64,000 nt of DNA from Rhizobium chutanense (GCF_002531935.1 NZ_NWSV01000019.1:51077-115076); one strand, 5' to 3'; positions 25,798-34,627 are shown, counted from the first letter of the stretch. The notes: a model not told the origin generated them from the sequence alone. Numbers and translations: made by a program.

Positions 25798-26607
25798 TCA
25801 ACTGTCTCTTCGCCCCGCAAATGCCGTGAGAAATTCATCGATGCGCGACGCGGGTGCTGCGCAAAGAACCTTGTGGGTCACGTCGGCGCTGTTGTAGACG
25901 ACCGGCCGGCCGTCGAGATCGACGAGGCCACCGCCGGCGCAAGCCAGAATGAGATCGGCGGCGGCCAAGTCCCAATCATGCGAATTGCCCTTGACGAAGG
26001 TGCCTTCGAGGCGACCGTCCGCCACCATAGCGATGCGATAGGCGAGTGAGGGAATGTATTTCTGGCGCGTGACCCGGGCGCGGAACTCCGGCGGGAAGGT
26101 CGTCAGCAGGTCCTCGCCGATCGCAAGGCGGCTCGTCTCTTCCGCTCCGGCGACGGAGACGGCGAGCGGCACGCCGTTCTTCATCGCCACCCCGCCCTCG
26201 ACGGCCTGATAGAGCTCTTCGAGCGCCGGGGCGTAGAGCACACCGGCAACCGGCCGGCCGCAATGAACGACCGCGACGCTGACGCACCAGACCTTCTGCC
26301 CGCCGAGGAAGGCGCGCGTGCCGTCGATCGGATCGATGATGAAAACCGTCTGACGCCCGAGACGGTCGGCATCGTCGTCGGTTTCTTCAGAGAGCCAGCC
26401 GTAATCCGGCCGGGCCTTGCGCAGAATGGTCTCGAGCGTCTTGTTGGCGGCAAAATCGGCGGCGCTGACGGGGGAGCGATCGCCGTTCTTCCACCAGACC
26501 TCGGGCGATTGGTTGAAGAAGCCGAAAGCAACCGCACCCGCCTCTTTCGCGGCATCGGCGATCAGCATCAGATCGCTCTGCCAGCGGTCCTTGTTGCTAT
26601 CGCTCAT
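25798..26607 (-). CDS. Inositol monophosphatase-like / CysQ-like phosphatase
   Basis: A 269-residue lithium-sensitive phosphatase family protein with all metal motifs: WLSEETDDD, FIIDPIDGTRAFLGG (near residues 88-102) and SHDWDLAAADLIL (near 210). Members hydrolyse inositol phosphates, 3'(2'),5'-bisphosphate nucleotides or histidinol phosphate. The EET and DPIDGT forms do not decide the substrate. Location upstream of DUF4170 and waaA is conserved in rhizobia and hints at an envelope role (inference). Confidence 0.9.
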   Translation of the reverse strand: MSDSNKDRWQSDLMLIADAAKEAGAVAFGFFNQSPEVWWKNGDRSPVSAADFAANKTLETILRKARPDYGWLSEETDDDADRLGRQTVFIIDPIDGTRAFLGGQKVWCVSVAVVHCGRPVAGVLYAPALEELYQAVEGGVAMKNGVPLAVSVAGAEETSRLAIGEDLLTTFPPEFRARVTRQKYIPSLAYRIAMVADGRLEGTFVKGNSHDWDLAAADLILACAGGGLVDLDGRPVVYNSADVTHKVLCAAPASRIDEFLTAFAGRRDS

Positions 26608-26636
26608 CCCATCGATCCGTTTCTCAATTCAATCCT

Positions 26637-26672
26637 GGGAGCATGATGTCGCCCGAAAATCGCGCATCATGT
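26637..26672. repeat. Remnant of the GAGCATGAT palindromic repeat
   Basis: GGAGCATGATGTCGCCCGAAAA and a closing GCATCATGTC resemble the fuller palindrome at 53175-53222. Only the inner arms pair. It lies between the phosphatase gene and pmbA. Confidence 0.45.
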
Positions 26673-26720
26673 CTCTGCTTTATGCATTACAGACGCGCAG
26701 CTCGGTTTTGCGCGACCGCT

Positions 26721-28067
26721 CTAGCGCCCTGCAAGCGTCATGCCTTCAATGGCGAAGGTCGGGGCGGCCACGCCGAATTTTCGGTCGATGTCGTTTGCCG
26801 GCGTCAGGCGCATGAACATCTCCTTGAGGTTCGAGGCGATCGTCACCTCGGACACCGGGAAAGTCAGTTCGCCGTTCTCGATCCAGAAGCCCGTGGCGCC
26901 TCGGCTGTATTCGCCGGTGATCATGTTGACGCCGTGGCCGATCAATTCGGTGATATAAAAACCGTTGCCGACACTGCGGATCAGCTCCTCCGGCGAGATG
27001 TCGCCGGGTTCCAGCGCAAGGTTGCTGGAGGACGGCGAGACCGATGTGCCGCCGCGCACGCCGCGGCCGTTGGTTTCCAGACCCAGCTCGCGAGCGGTCG
27101 AGGTCGAGAGGAACCAGTGCTTCAAGACGCCGTCCTCAATCATCACCAGCCGCTCGCCCGACACGCCCTCGCCGTCGAAGGGCCGCGAGGCGGGGCCGCG
27201 CACAATCAGCGGATCGTCTGATATCGACAGGCCCGACTTCAGCACCTGCTGCCCCATCCTGTCGCGCAGGAAGCTGGACTTACGGGCAACGGCAGCGCCG
27301 TTGATCGCGCCGGCGATATGGCCGACGAAGCCGCGGGCGACGCGCGGGTCGAAAATGACGGTGACGTCCTTGCCGGTCGGCACCTGGCGCGGGTTGATGC
27401 GCTTGACCACCCGTTCGCCGGCGCGGCGGCCGATTTCGGCGGGATCGTCGAGCTCGGCATAATAGAGGCGGCTGTCGAAATCATAGTCGCGCTCCATGCC
27501 GGTGCCTTCGCCTGCGATGACGCTGACGGAATGGCCGAAACGCGAAGCCATGTAGCTGCCCGCAAAACCGTGCGAGGTGGCGAGAACCAGGCCGCCCATG
27601 CCGGCCGAGGCGCCGGCGCCGGAAGAATTGGTGACACCCTTGACCGCAAGGGCCGCCGTCTCGGCGGCAAGAGCCGCCTCGCGCAGCATCTCGGAGGAGA
27701 CTTCGGTGGTATCGAGCAGTTGCAGGTCGGGATAGGATCTCGAAAGGCTCGCCTCATCCGCCAGACAGGCGAAGGGATCTTCCGGCGAGACTTTGGCCAT
27801 GGCGACGGCGCGTTCGGCAAGCGCCTTGAGATCGAAGCCCGGATTGGCCGAAACGCTGGCGACACGCTTGCCGATGAAGACGCGCAGCGAAAAATCGTCG
27901 CTTTCGGAGGATTCCGTGCCCTCGACCTTGCCGAGGCGGACGCTGACCGATTGCGAGCGCGACCGGACGACGACGGCGTCGGCGGCATCCGCTCCTGCCT
28001 TCCTGGCCAGATCGATCAATTGACTTGCGCGGGAAAGAAGTGTCGAGGAATCGATTTCAGAGGACAT
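26721..28067 (-). CDS. pmbA: TldD/PmbA family metalloprotease subunit
   Basis: PmbA (TldE) pairs with TldD to form a metalloprotease that trims modified peptides and unfolded peptides. The 448-residue product shows the TldE-type blocks SVSVRLGKVEGTESSESDDF, GSYMASRFGHSVSVIAGEG, DVTVIFDPRVARGFVGHIAG and the C-terminal ITGEYSRGATGFWIENG. As expected for PmbA rather than TldD, the zinc HExxxH is absent. tldD is not in the window. The ATG at 28067 is chosen; upstream residues in the frame are not conserved. Confidence 0.92.
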   Translation of the reverse strand: MSSEIDSSTLLSRASQLIDLARKAGADAADAVVVRSRSQSVSVRLGKVEGTESSESDDFSLRVFIGKRVASVSANPGFDLKALAERAVAMAKVSPEDPFACLADEASLSRSYPDLQLLDTTEVSSEMLREAALAAETAALAVKGVTNSSGAGASAGMGGLVLATSHGFAGSYMASRFGHSVSVIAGEGTGMERDYDFDSRLYYAELDDPAEIGRRAGERVVKRINPRQVPTGKDVTVIFDPRVARGFVGHIAGAINGAAVARKSSFLRDRMGQQVLKSGLSISDDPLIVRGPASRPFDGEGVSGERLVMIEDGVLKHWFLSTSTARELGLETNGRGVRGGTSVSPSSSNLALEPGDISPEELIRSVGNGFYITELIGHGVNMITGEYSRGATGFWIENGELTFPVSEVTIASNLKEMFMRLTPANDIDRKFGVAAPTFAIEGMTLAGR

Positions 28068-28186
28068 GATTTGGCCTTTCCTTCGGCTTCCATTTATTGT
28101 GCACTCTCCCAAGCATCAAGGCCGCCGCCACCGATTCTTTGTCGGGGCTGGCTGCATGTTCCCCGCCGTCGAAAGAAATCGCCAGC

Positions 28187-29998
28187 ATGTCCGCGCCCAA
28201 TGCCCTTTTTTCCGAAACGATCCTGCTGCTCGGCGGAGCGGTCGTGGCCGCGCCGATCTTCAAGAAGCTCGGGCTCGGCACCGTGCTCGGCTATCTCGCT
28301 GCCGGCATCGTCATCGGCCCGGTCTTCCACGGCATCACCGATGGCGAACAGATCTTCAACGTCGCCGAACTCGGTGTGGTCTTCCTGCTGTTCATCATCG
28401 GACTGGAGCTGAAACCCAGCCGCCTCTGGCAGATGCGGCGCGACATTTTCGGCCTCGGCACGGCGCAGGTGGTGGTGACCGGGCTGGCGCTGACGGCGCT
28501 CGCCTGGTTTTCGGAGGTTTTCGACTGGCGCGGCAGCATCGTCGCCGGATTTGGCCTGGCCCTGTCTTCGACCGCCTTCGCCATGCAGATCCTCGAGGGC
28601 GATGGCGACGTCAATACGCGATATGGGCAGCGCTCCTTCTCGATGCTCCTGTTCCAGGATCTGGCGATCGTGCCGCTGCTCGCGCTGATCACCATTCTCG
28701 ACGGCGGCAGGGGCAGCAATGCGCCGCTGCTCGGTTTTGCGGTCGCCATCGGCGCCGTCGCGGCGATGATCCTGATGGGGCGCTACCTGCTGACGCCGCT
28801 CTTCCAGATCATCGCCCGGACCGGCGCGCGCGAGGCGATGATCGCCGCCGCCCTCTTCGTCGTCATGGGATCGGCAAGCCTGATGCAGCTTGCCGGGCTT
28901 TCGATGGCGATGGGCGCCTTCCTGTCCGGCGTGATGCTGGCCGAATCCTCCTACCGGCACGAGCTGGAGGCGGATATCGAGCCCTTCCGCGGCGTCCTGC
29001 TCGCTATCTTTTTCATCGCCGTCGGCCTGTCGCTGGAGCTCGACGTTCTCCTGGACAACGTGCTCTTCGTCATCGTCACCGTGCCGATCGTCATGGCGGT
29101 CAAGGCGGTCATCATCTATGGGCTCTGCCGGATCTCGGGGTCGCCGCATGACGATGCGATCCGCATCGCCTTCCTGCTGCCGCAGGGCGGCGAATTCGGC
29201 TTCGTGCTGTTTACCACGGCGGGGACGGCCGGGCTGATGTCGACGAGCACCGCGTCGCTGCTGGTGGCGATCGTCACGCTCTCCATGGCGCTGACGCCGA
29301 TCGGCGCGGCCCTTTCGAAGCGGCTCTTGCGCGGCGACGCGCATGAGGAGCTGGACGAGGATTTCGAGGGCGCGGGCGCCGACGTGCTGATGGTCGGCTT
29401 CTCGCGTTTCGGCCAGATCGCCGCCCAGATCCTGCTTGCCGGCGGGCGCAGCGTCACCGTCATCGATTTTTCGGCGGACCGCATCCGCCAGGCCTCCTCC
29501 TTCGGCTTCCGCATCTATTTCGGCGACGGCGCCCGCAAGGACGTGCTGCGCTCGGCCGGCATCGACCGGGCAAAAATCGTGCTCGTCTGCACGCAGAAGA
29601 AGGAGATCACCGACAAGGTGGTGGAACTGGTGCAGGCGGACTATCCGCATACCAGGCTCTATGTTCGCTCCTACGACCGCATCCATTCGATCGAGCTGCG
29701 CAACAAGGGCGTCGATTACGAACTGCGCGAAACGCTGGAATCGGGCCTGCTCTTCGGGCGGCGAACGCTGGAGGCGCTCGGCGTTTCCGAGGTCGACGCC
29801 TATGAGATCGGCGAGGATATCCGCAAGCGCGACGAGGCACGGCTGGTGCTGCAGGTGTCCGAAGGGCTGCAGGCCGGGCGCGACATGCTGTTTTCCCACC
29901 CGGTCCGTCCCGAACCGCTAGTCAAGCCGAAACGCGCCAGCGATGCTTTCGAGGACGACCCGCTGGCAGGCACCGCCGATGCGACGGCGGACGCATAA
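28187..29998 (+). CDS. Monovalent cation:proton antiporter-2 (KefB/KefC-like)
   Basis: The N-terminal about 380 residues are a CPA2 membrane domain with about 12 segments (GTVLGYLAAGIVIGPVFHGI, ELGVVFLLFIIGLELKPS). Residues about 395-520 are a TrkA-N/RCK nucleotide-binding domain (DVLMVGFSRFGQIAAQILL, IYFGDGARKDVL). The C-terminal tail is about 80 residues, Arg/Glu-rich then acidic. This is the layout of glutathione-gated potassium efflux systems; no KefF/KefG partner is adjacent, so ion and gating are unproven. The start at 28187 matches the conserved N-terminus. Confidence 0.9.
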   Translation: MSAPNALFSETILLLGGAVVAAPIFKKLGLGTVLGYLAAGIVIGPVFHGITDGEQIFNVAELGVVFLLFIIGLELKPSRLWQMRRDIFGLGTAQVVVTGLALTALAWFSEVFDWRGSIVAGFGLALSSTAFAMQILEGDGDVNTRYGQRSFSMLLFQDLAIVPLLALITILDGGRGSNAPLLGFAVAIGAVAAMILMGRYLLTPLFQIIARTGAREAMIAAALFVVMGSASLMQLAGLSMAMGAFLSGVMLAESSYRHELEADIEPFRGVLLAIFFIAVGLSLELDVLLDNVLFVIVTVPIVMAVKAVIIYGLCRISGSPHDDAIRIAFLLPQGGEFGFVLFTTAGTAGLMSTSTASLLVAIVTLSMALTPIGAALSKRLLRGDAHEELDEDFEGAGADVLMVGFSRFGQIAAQILLAGGRSVTVIDFSADRIRQASSFGFRIYFGDGARKDVLRSAGIDRAKIVLVCTQKKEITDKVVELVQADYPHTRLYVRSYDRIHSIELRNKGVDYELRETLESGLLFGRRTLEALGVSEVDAYEIGEDIRKRDEARLVLQVSEGLQAGRDMLFSHPVRPEPLVKPKRASDAFEDDPLAGTADATADA

Positions 29999-30085
29999 AT
30001 CAACGCCGCGACGTGCCAGGCTTGCGCGGATTGAACGGCGGCAGAGGCAAAGGCTACTGCCAGAATCTGTCAGCATATCTCTGTA

Positions 30086-30113
30086 GAGTTCCTCCTGAAA
30101 CCCAAACAGGAGG
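30086..30113 (+). promoter_or_regulatory. Hairpin sequestering a ribosome binding site
   Basis: CCTCCTG (30091-30097) is exactly complementary to CAGGAGG (30107-30113) across a 9-base A/C loop (AAACCCAAA). GAG (30086-30088) can add pairing to CTC (30114-30116) with a TT bulge. The right arm contains the perfect Shine-Dalgarno AGGAGG, 6 bases ahead of the ATG at 30120. When folded, the ribosome site is fully hidden, which suggests translational control of the following two ORFs. Confidence 0.65.
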
Positions 30114-30119
30114 CTCACC

Positions 30120-30212
30120 ATGATCGACGGCAACGGCGTTCTCCTTTTCGTAGCCGACGCAGCCGATCCCGACGGGCACCGCCTGCGCGTCTACAACGTT
30201 GCGGAGGGCTGA
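30120..30212 (+). CDS. 30-residue ORF upstream of the EVE-domain gene
   Basis: A very short ORF (MIDGNGVLLFVADAADPDGH, then 10 more residues ending VYNVAEG) directly behind the strongest Shine-Dalgarno sequence of the area (AGGAGG, spacing 6). Its stop lies 3 bases before the EVE gene start, so the two are likely to be translationally coupled. The codons have the GC-rich third positions of the chromosome. I recognise no family; it could be a leader peptide, a real microprotein, or the decayed end of a larger gene. Confidence 0.5.
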   Translation: MIDGNGVLLFVADAADPDGHRLRVYNVAEG

Positions 30213-30215
30213 AAC

Positions 30216-30695
30216 ATGTCCCGCAGCTGGATCGCTGTCGCCTCAGCAAACCATGTCCGCATCGGGCGCGAAGCCGGGTTCATGCAGGTCTGTCATGGCA
30301 AGGCCGCACCGCTGAAGCGAAGCGCGCCCGGCGACCGGGTGATCTACTATTCACCGACCGAAACATTTGGCGGCAAGGATCGCCTGCAGGCGTTCACGGC
30401 CATTGGCGTGGTCGAGGAAACGGCGGCATATCAGGTGGAAGTTCACCCCGGTTTCCGCCCCTGGAGGCGCGATGTCGCCTGGTGGCGGGCCGTGGAAACG
30501 CCGATCCGGCCGCTCATCGGTCGGCTGTCCTTCACGAGCGATCGGGCAGGCTGGGGCTATCGATTGCGCTTTGGTCTCTTCGAAATCGACAATGACGATG
30601 CCGAGCTCATCGCCGAAGCGATGCTCGCTGAACCGCTCATGCACGCCGCCCGGATGCGTGCAGCGGTTCCCGTGCAAGGTTCTTTAGCGCTTTAG
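30216..30695 (+). CDS. EVE-domain protein
   Basis: A 159-residue protein consisting of one EVE (PUA-like) domain: WIAVASANHVRIGREAGFMQ, LKRSAPGDRVIYYSPTE and FTAIGVVEETAAYQ, WWRAVETPIRPLIGRL, GYRLRFGLFEID. The fold binds modified bases in RNA or DNA in characterised relatives; the target here is unknown. It begins 3 bases after the mini-ORF, has only a weak ribosome site of its own, and is convergent with the patatin gene, overlapping its end by 12 bases. Confidence 0.85.
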   Translation: MSRSWIAVASANHVRIGREAGFMQVCHGKAAPLKRSAPGDRVIYYSPTETFGGKDRLQAFTAIGVVEETAAYQVEVHPGFRPWRRDVAWWRAVETPIRPLIGRLSFTSDRAGWGYRLRFGLFEIDNDDAELIAEAMLAEPLMHAARMRAAVPVQGSLAL

Positions 30696-31565
30696 CCGCG
30701 CTTCGATCTCGCGGTCGAGGGCAAACTTCAAATCGTCCTTGACGCCGACCGACATGGCTAGCACTTCGCGGGCCTTGAGGAAATCCATGACGCCGGTGCG
30801 GCCGACTGCCGGGCGCAGGAAGATATGCGGCTCACGGATCTTCAGCTTCAGCGTGATCGCCGTCTGCATCATCAGCTGGCCGGAGCCGAAGATGCTTTCC
30901 ATGCGGTTCGGAATATGGGTGCCGTCGCCCTCCGGCGCGCCGACGACATCGATGCCGATGACGATGTCGGCAAGATCCATCAGTGGTTCGTAGGGCACCG
31001 GATTGCTGATGCCGCCGTCGATCATCACCCGGCCGCGCAGGCGCACAGGCATGAAGACGGCGGGAATGGCGGAAGAAGCGGCGAGTGCCGGAAACAGCTC
31101 CCCCTCTTCGATGATGACTTCGCTTTGCCCGTAATAGTCGGTGGTGATGACCTTCATCGGCACCAGCAGATCCTCGAAGCGGGCCGGCAGCTCGGAGGGC
31201 AAGAAGGCCTTGAGGATCCGCTCCAGATTGAACTGGCCGATACGGACGCCCTTGGCCACCGCATCGCGCACCGTCGCCGGCCTCAGGCCCCAGATGCGGG
31301 CGATGACGGCCGTCTTGTTGCCGACGGTCGCCAGCGCATGTTCGCGGATTGCGGCGCCGGACATGCCGGCGGCCATGCCGGCCCCCATGATCGCCCCCAT
31401 CGACGAGCCTGACACCGCCACCGGCCGGATGCCGAGTTCGTCGAGCGTCTCGATGACATGGATATGGGCAAGCCCGCGCGCGCCGCCGCCGCCGAAAGCG
31501 ACGGCGACCGTCGGAAGATCGCTGATCGCAGGCAGTTTCGGGCTGATGATCTCTGCCTGCTGCAC
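30684..31565 (-). CDS. Patatin-like phospholipase (RssA type)
   Basis: A 293-residue lipid acyl hydrolase. The oxyanion loop GGGGARGLAHIHVIE (about 24-38), the nucleophile elbow GSSMGAIMG (Ser near 53) and the dyad Asp in MIDGGISNPVPYEP are all present. No signal peptide is seen. A GTG start at 31565 is required because no ATG precedes the conserved region in frame outside rsmD; a G-rich ribosome site precedes it. It lies 13 bases after rsmD and is probably co-transcribed. Confidence 0.88.
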   Translation of the reverse strand: MQQAEIISPKLPAISDLPTVAVAFGGGGARGLAHIHVIETLDELGIRPVAVSGSSMGAIMGAGMAAGMSGAAIREHALATVGNKTAVIARIWGLRPATVRDAVAKGVRIGQFNLERILKAFLPSELPARFEDLLVPMKVITTDYYGQSEVIIEEGELFPALAASSAIPAVFMPVRLRGRVMIDGGISNPVPYEPLMDLADIVIGIDVVGAPEGDGTHIPNRMESIFGSGQLMMQTAITLKLKIREPHIFLRPAVGRTGVMDFLKAREVLAMSVGVKDDLKFALDREIEARLKR

Positions 31566-31578
31566 GCCCCGCCCCCGC

Positions 31579-32139
31579 TTATTGCGGCTGATACCGGAAG
31601 AAATGCACCCTCGTATCGCCAAAGATGCGGTTTTCGAGGAAAACATAGGAAGGATGTACGGAAACGACAATATCGGCGCGTTCTTCGAGCACCGCGATCG
31701 CGCCCGGCCGTAACCAGCCGCCGACGGCGGCGGCCGCCATCGCCTTTTCGCCGAGGCCCTTGCCATAGGGCGGGTCGGCAAACAGCACGTCGAAGGGTTC
31801 GAGGTTGCCGACGCTGCCGAGATCGGTGGCATCGCGGCGCAGGATGCGCGTGCGGCCGTGCAGGCCGAGCGCATCGATATTCTCCCAGAGCAGCGCCCTG
31901 CCCTCGACGCTGTTTTCGACGAAAAGCGCATGGCGACAGCCGCGCGACACGGCTTCGAGGCCGACGGCGCCGGTCCCGGCAAAAAGGTCGAGGATCCGGG
32001 TGCCGTCGACGCAGTCCGGATAGGCATGGCTCAATATATTGAACAGGCTCTCGCGCGTCCGGTCGGCAGTCGGCCGGATCTCGTTGGATTTTGGCACGGC
32101 GAGAGGCCGTCCGCGAAATTCACCGCCGACGATCCGCAC
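31579..32139 (-). CDS. rsmD: 16S rRNA guanine-966 N2-methyltransferase
   Basis: RsmD methylates G966 of 16S rRNA in assembled 30S subunits. The 186-residue product begins MRIVGGEFRGRPL as usual. It has PTADRTRESLFNIL, the SAM motif ILDLFAGTGAVGLEA and the catalytic motif FDVLFADPPYGKGL (NPPY/DPPY). Its start overlaps the end of the upstream pseudouridine synthase gene by 20 bases, so the rRNA modification genes are coupled. Confidence 0.95.
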   Translation of the reverse strand: MRIVGGEFRGRPLAVPKSNEIRPTADRTRESLFNILSHAYPDCVDGTRILDLFAGTGAVGLEAVSRGCRHALFVENSVEGRALLWENIDALGLHGRTRILRRDATDLGSVGNLEPFDVLFADPPYGKGLGEKAMAAAAVGGWLRPGAIAVLEERADIVVSVHPSYVFLENRIFGDTRVHFFRYQPQ

Positions 32140-34099
32140 CGCGCGTCATTCCCTTTCCTTTTCCACCACCTCTGGACGGTCCGCCCGCGGGCCTGTCGCC
32201 GCCCGGCCTGTCACTGCCCGGCTTGGCACCTTTCGGCTTACCGGAAAACTTCTTAGGCCCGCCTGGCTTGCCCGCAAAGCCCTTGCCGCGGGGCTTGTCA
32301 CCCGCAGGCTTGTCGCCGAACGATCTCTCGCCGCGCGGACGCTCGGCGCGACCCTCGCCGGCAAAGCTTCTGGCTGCCCGCGGACGCTCGTCGCCATCCT
32401 CGCGCGGCCTGCGATCCCCACGCGGCTTGTCGCCAAACGGCCGATCGCCGCGCGGGCGCTCCGAGCGGGCCTCACCGGCGGCGGCTCTGGCTGCACGGGG
32501 ACGCTCGTCACCATCGCCACGCGGCTTGCGGTCACCGCGCGGCTTGTCGCCGAAGGGGCGATCCCCGCGCGAGGGACGATCGCCGAAAGGCCGGTCGCCG
32601 CGCGGACGCTCCGAACGGCCTTCGCCGGCGGAGCTTCTGGTGCGCGGGCGTTCGTCGCCGCCTTCACGCGGGCGGCGTTCGCCGCGCGCCGGGCGGTCGC
32701 CAAAACCGCGGTCTTCGCGGGCGGAGCGATCCCCGAAGGAGCGCTTGCGGCCGGCGCCTTCGCCCTCATCCTTGCGACGGGGCTCTTCGCTCGAGCGGAT
32801 CCATTCGCCATCCTCCTCGCGCACGCGGTTCACCTGCGTGCGCGGGCGATCCTCGATACGGTCGAAACCAGTGCCTTTTGCCGGCGGCGCCTCGCCGCGC
32901 CTGCGTGCGGTCTGGGCATTCTTGGCGGCCTTCGCCGCCGCCTTTTCGCCGAGCGGCCGGGCGCCCGGCGCCATCCAGACATTGGCGCTGCGGCGCTGGC
33001 CGAGCGGCTGGGGATGCTTCGGCTTGTCGTCATCCCTGCGGCCGCCGTCGCGGCGATCGTCATCTCTGCGGCCGCCGCCATGGCGGTCGTCGCGCTTGGT
33101 GTCGAGGCGGCTCAGCGCCCGTTCGCGCTTGTCCTCGCCGCGGCGCGGACGCTCGCGCTTTTCCGGGGCTGCGGGCTCCGCCTCTTCCTCGGCGGCAACG
33201 GCCGGGGCGTTATAGATCGGCGCGTCGAAATTGGCCTTGGCTTCCTCGATCAGGCGCGGGCCGAGCTGGTCGCGCAGCGTGCGGCCGCGCACTTCGATGA
33301 CATGGCCTTCCGGCAAGTCGCCGAGCTGGAACGGGCCGTAGGAAATGCGGATCAGACGGTTGACGTCGAGGCCGAGCGCGCCGAGCACGTTCTTGATTTC
33401 GCGGTTCTTGCCTTCGCGAAGGCCCATGGTGATCCAGACGTTCGAGCCTTGCGTGCGGTCGAGCGTCGCCTCGATCGAGCCATAGAGCACGCCGTCGACG
33501 GCGATGCCGTCCTTCAGTCTGTCGAGCGCTTCCTGATCGATCTCGCCATGGGCGCGGACACGGTAGCGGCGCAGCCAGCCGGTCGCAGGCAGCTCGAGCG
33601 CGCGGGCAAGACCGCCATCATTGGTGAGCAGCAGCAGGCCTTCGGTGTTGATATCGAGGCGGCCGATCGACATGACCCGCGGCAGTTCTTCCGGCAGGTT
33701 GTCGAAGACGGTCGCCCGGCCTTCCGGATCGGCATTGGTGGTCACCAGGCCCGCGGGCTTGTGATAAAGCCACAGCCTGGTGCGCTCGATGCCGCGGATC
33801 GGCACGCCGTCGACCTCGATCCGATCGGCCAGCGTGACGTTGACGACCGGCGTGTCGAGAACCTTGCCGTTCAGCGTCACCCGGCCTTCCATGATCATGC
33901 GTTCGATGTCGCGGCGGGAGGCGACACCGGCGCGCGCCATCACCTTGGAAATGCGTTCCGCCTTCGCGTCGCCGTCGGTCTCGGCGGCGATCGCTGCCTT
34001 TGCCGGCTTGCCGCCGCCCTGCTTGCCGCCGGTCTTCGGCTCGGTGTCCCGTGAAAACGGCTTTGCGCCCGGGCGTTTTGGCTTGTCTTTGGGTGTCAT
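32120..34099 (-). CDS. rluB: RluB-type pseudouridine synthase with long Arg/Gly-rich tail
   Basis: The catalytic part makes pseudouridine in 23S rRNA. After a Lys/Pro-rich leader (1-45) there is an S4 RNA-binding domain (about 48-95), then the RsuA-type catalytic core with LYHKPAGLVTTN and the catalytic Asp149 in IGRLDINTEGLLLL, ending near residue 305. The remaining 350 residues are unusual: strongly Arg/Gly/Asp/Pro-rich, disordered, with repeated units such as GDRPFGDKPRGDR. The total of 659 residues is more than twice a core RluB. The tail ends at the rsmD overlap. RluB is the best fit; RluE/F-type specificity cannot be excluded. Confidence 0.88.
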   Translation of the reverse strand: MTPKDKPKRPGAKPFSRDTEPKTGGKQGGGKPAKAAIAAETDGDAKAERISKVMARAGVASRRDIERMIMEGRVTLNGKVLDTPVVNVTLADRIEVDGVPIRGIERTRLWLYHKPAGLVTTNADPEGRATVFDNLPEELPRVMSIGRLDINTEGLLLLTNDGGLARALELPATGWLRRYRVRAHGEIDQEALDRLKDGIAVDGVLYGSIEATLDRTQGSNVWITMGLREGKNREIKNVLGALGLDVNRLIRISYGPFQLGDLPEGHVIEVRGRTLRDQLGPRLIEEAKANFDAPIYNAPAVAAEEEAEPAAPEKRERPRRGEDKRERALSRLDTKRDDRHGGGRRDDDRRDGGRRDDDKPKHPQPLGQRRSANVWMAPGARPLGEKAAAKAAKNAQTARRRGEAPPAKGTGFDRIEDRPRTQVNRVREEDGEWIRSSEEPRRKDEGEGAGRKRSFGDRSAREDRGFGDRPARGERRPREGGDERPRTRSSAGEGRSERPRGDRPFGDRPSRGDRPFGDKPRGDRKPRGDGDERPRAARAAAGEARSERPRGDRPFGDKPRGDRRPREDGDERPRAARSFAGEGRAERPRGERSFGDKPAGDKPRGKGFAGKPGGPKKFSGKPKGAKPGSDRPGGDRPAGGPSRGGGKGKGMTRGADRRR

Positions 34100-34171
34100 T
34101 TGTTGTTTGCCTGCCTTTTGGGCCTGTCTATCAGGTCACGCATCTGCGGTTAAGTGGAAATTCGTGCGATC

Positions 34172-34627
34172 GTGAAGACAAATCGTTTCATGGAGATGGC
34201 GCTCGAAGAGGCGCGCGCCGCCGGAGAACGCGGCGAGGTGCCGATCGGCGCCGTCGTCGTCATCGACGATATTGCCGTTTCGCGCTCGGGAAACCGCACG
34301 CGTGAGCTCAACGACGTGACCGCCCACGCCGAAATCGCCGCAATCAGGCTCGCCTGCGAAGCGCTCGGACAAGAGCGCCTGGCCGGCGCCGATCTCTACG
34401 TGACGCTCGAGCCTTGCACCATGTGCGCTGCAGCCATCTCGTTTGCGCGCATCCGCCGGCTCTATTACGGCGCCGAAGACCCGAAGGGCGGCGGCGTCGA
34501 CAATGGCGTGCGGTTCTATACGCAGCCGACCTGCCACCACGCGCCAGAGGTCTATTCCGGCTTCAACGAGGTGCAATCGGCCGAGATCTTGCGGACATTC
34601 TTTTCGCAAAAGAGAGAGGCGCTGTAA
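34172..34627 (+). CDS. tadA: tRNA(Arg) adenosine-34 deaminase
   Basis: TadA converts A34 to inosine in the anticodon of tRNA-Arg(ACG). The zinc motifs HAEIAAIR (His and catalytic Glu) and EPCTMCAAAI are present, together with MEMALEEARAAGERGEVPIG and YYGAEDPKGGGVDNG. The start is ambiguous: GTG at 34172 (VKTNRFMEM) is chosen, with ATG at 34190 or GTG at 34154 as alternatives, none with a strong ribosome site. It is divergent from rluB. RIME copy B follows. Confidence 0.93.
   Translation: MKTNRFMEMALEEARAAGERGEVPIGAVVVIDDIAVSRSGNRTRELNDVTAHAEIAAIRLACEALGQERLAGADLYVTLEPCTMCAAAISFARIRRLYYGAEDPKGGGVDNGVRFYTQPTCHHAPEVYSGFNEVQSAEILRTFFSQKREAL

Noticed and set aside
32039..34054. 671-codon open frame antisense to the pseudouridine synthase gene
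   Set aside because: Made by the Arg/Gly-rich tail and the high GC content of the sense gene. No start with a ribosome site, no domain, and the sense strand has clear RluB motifs.
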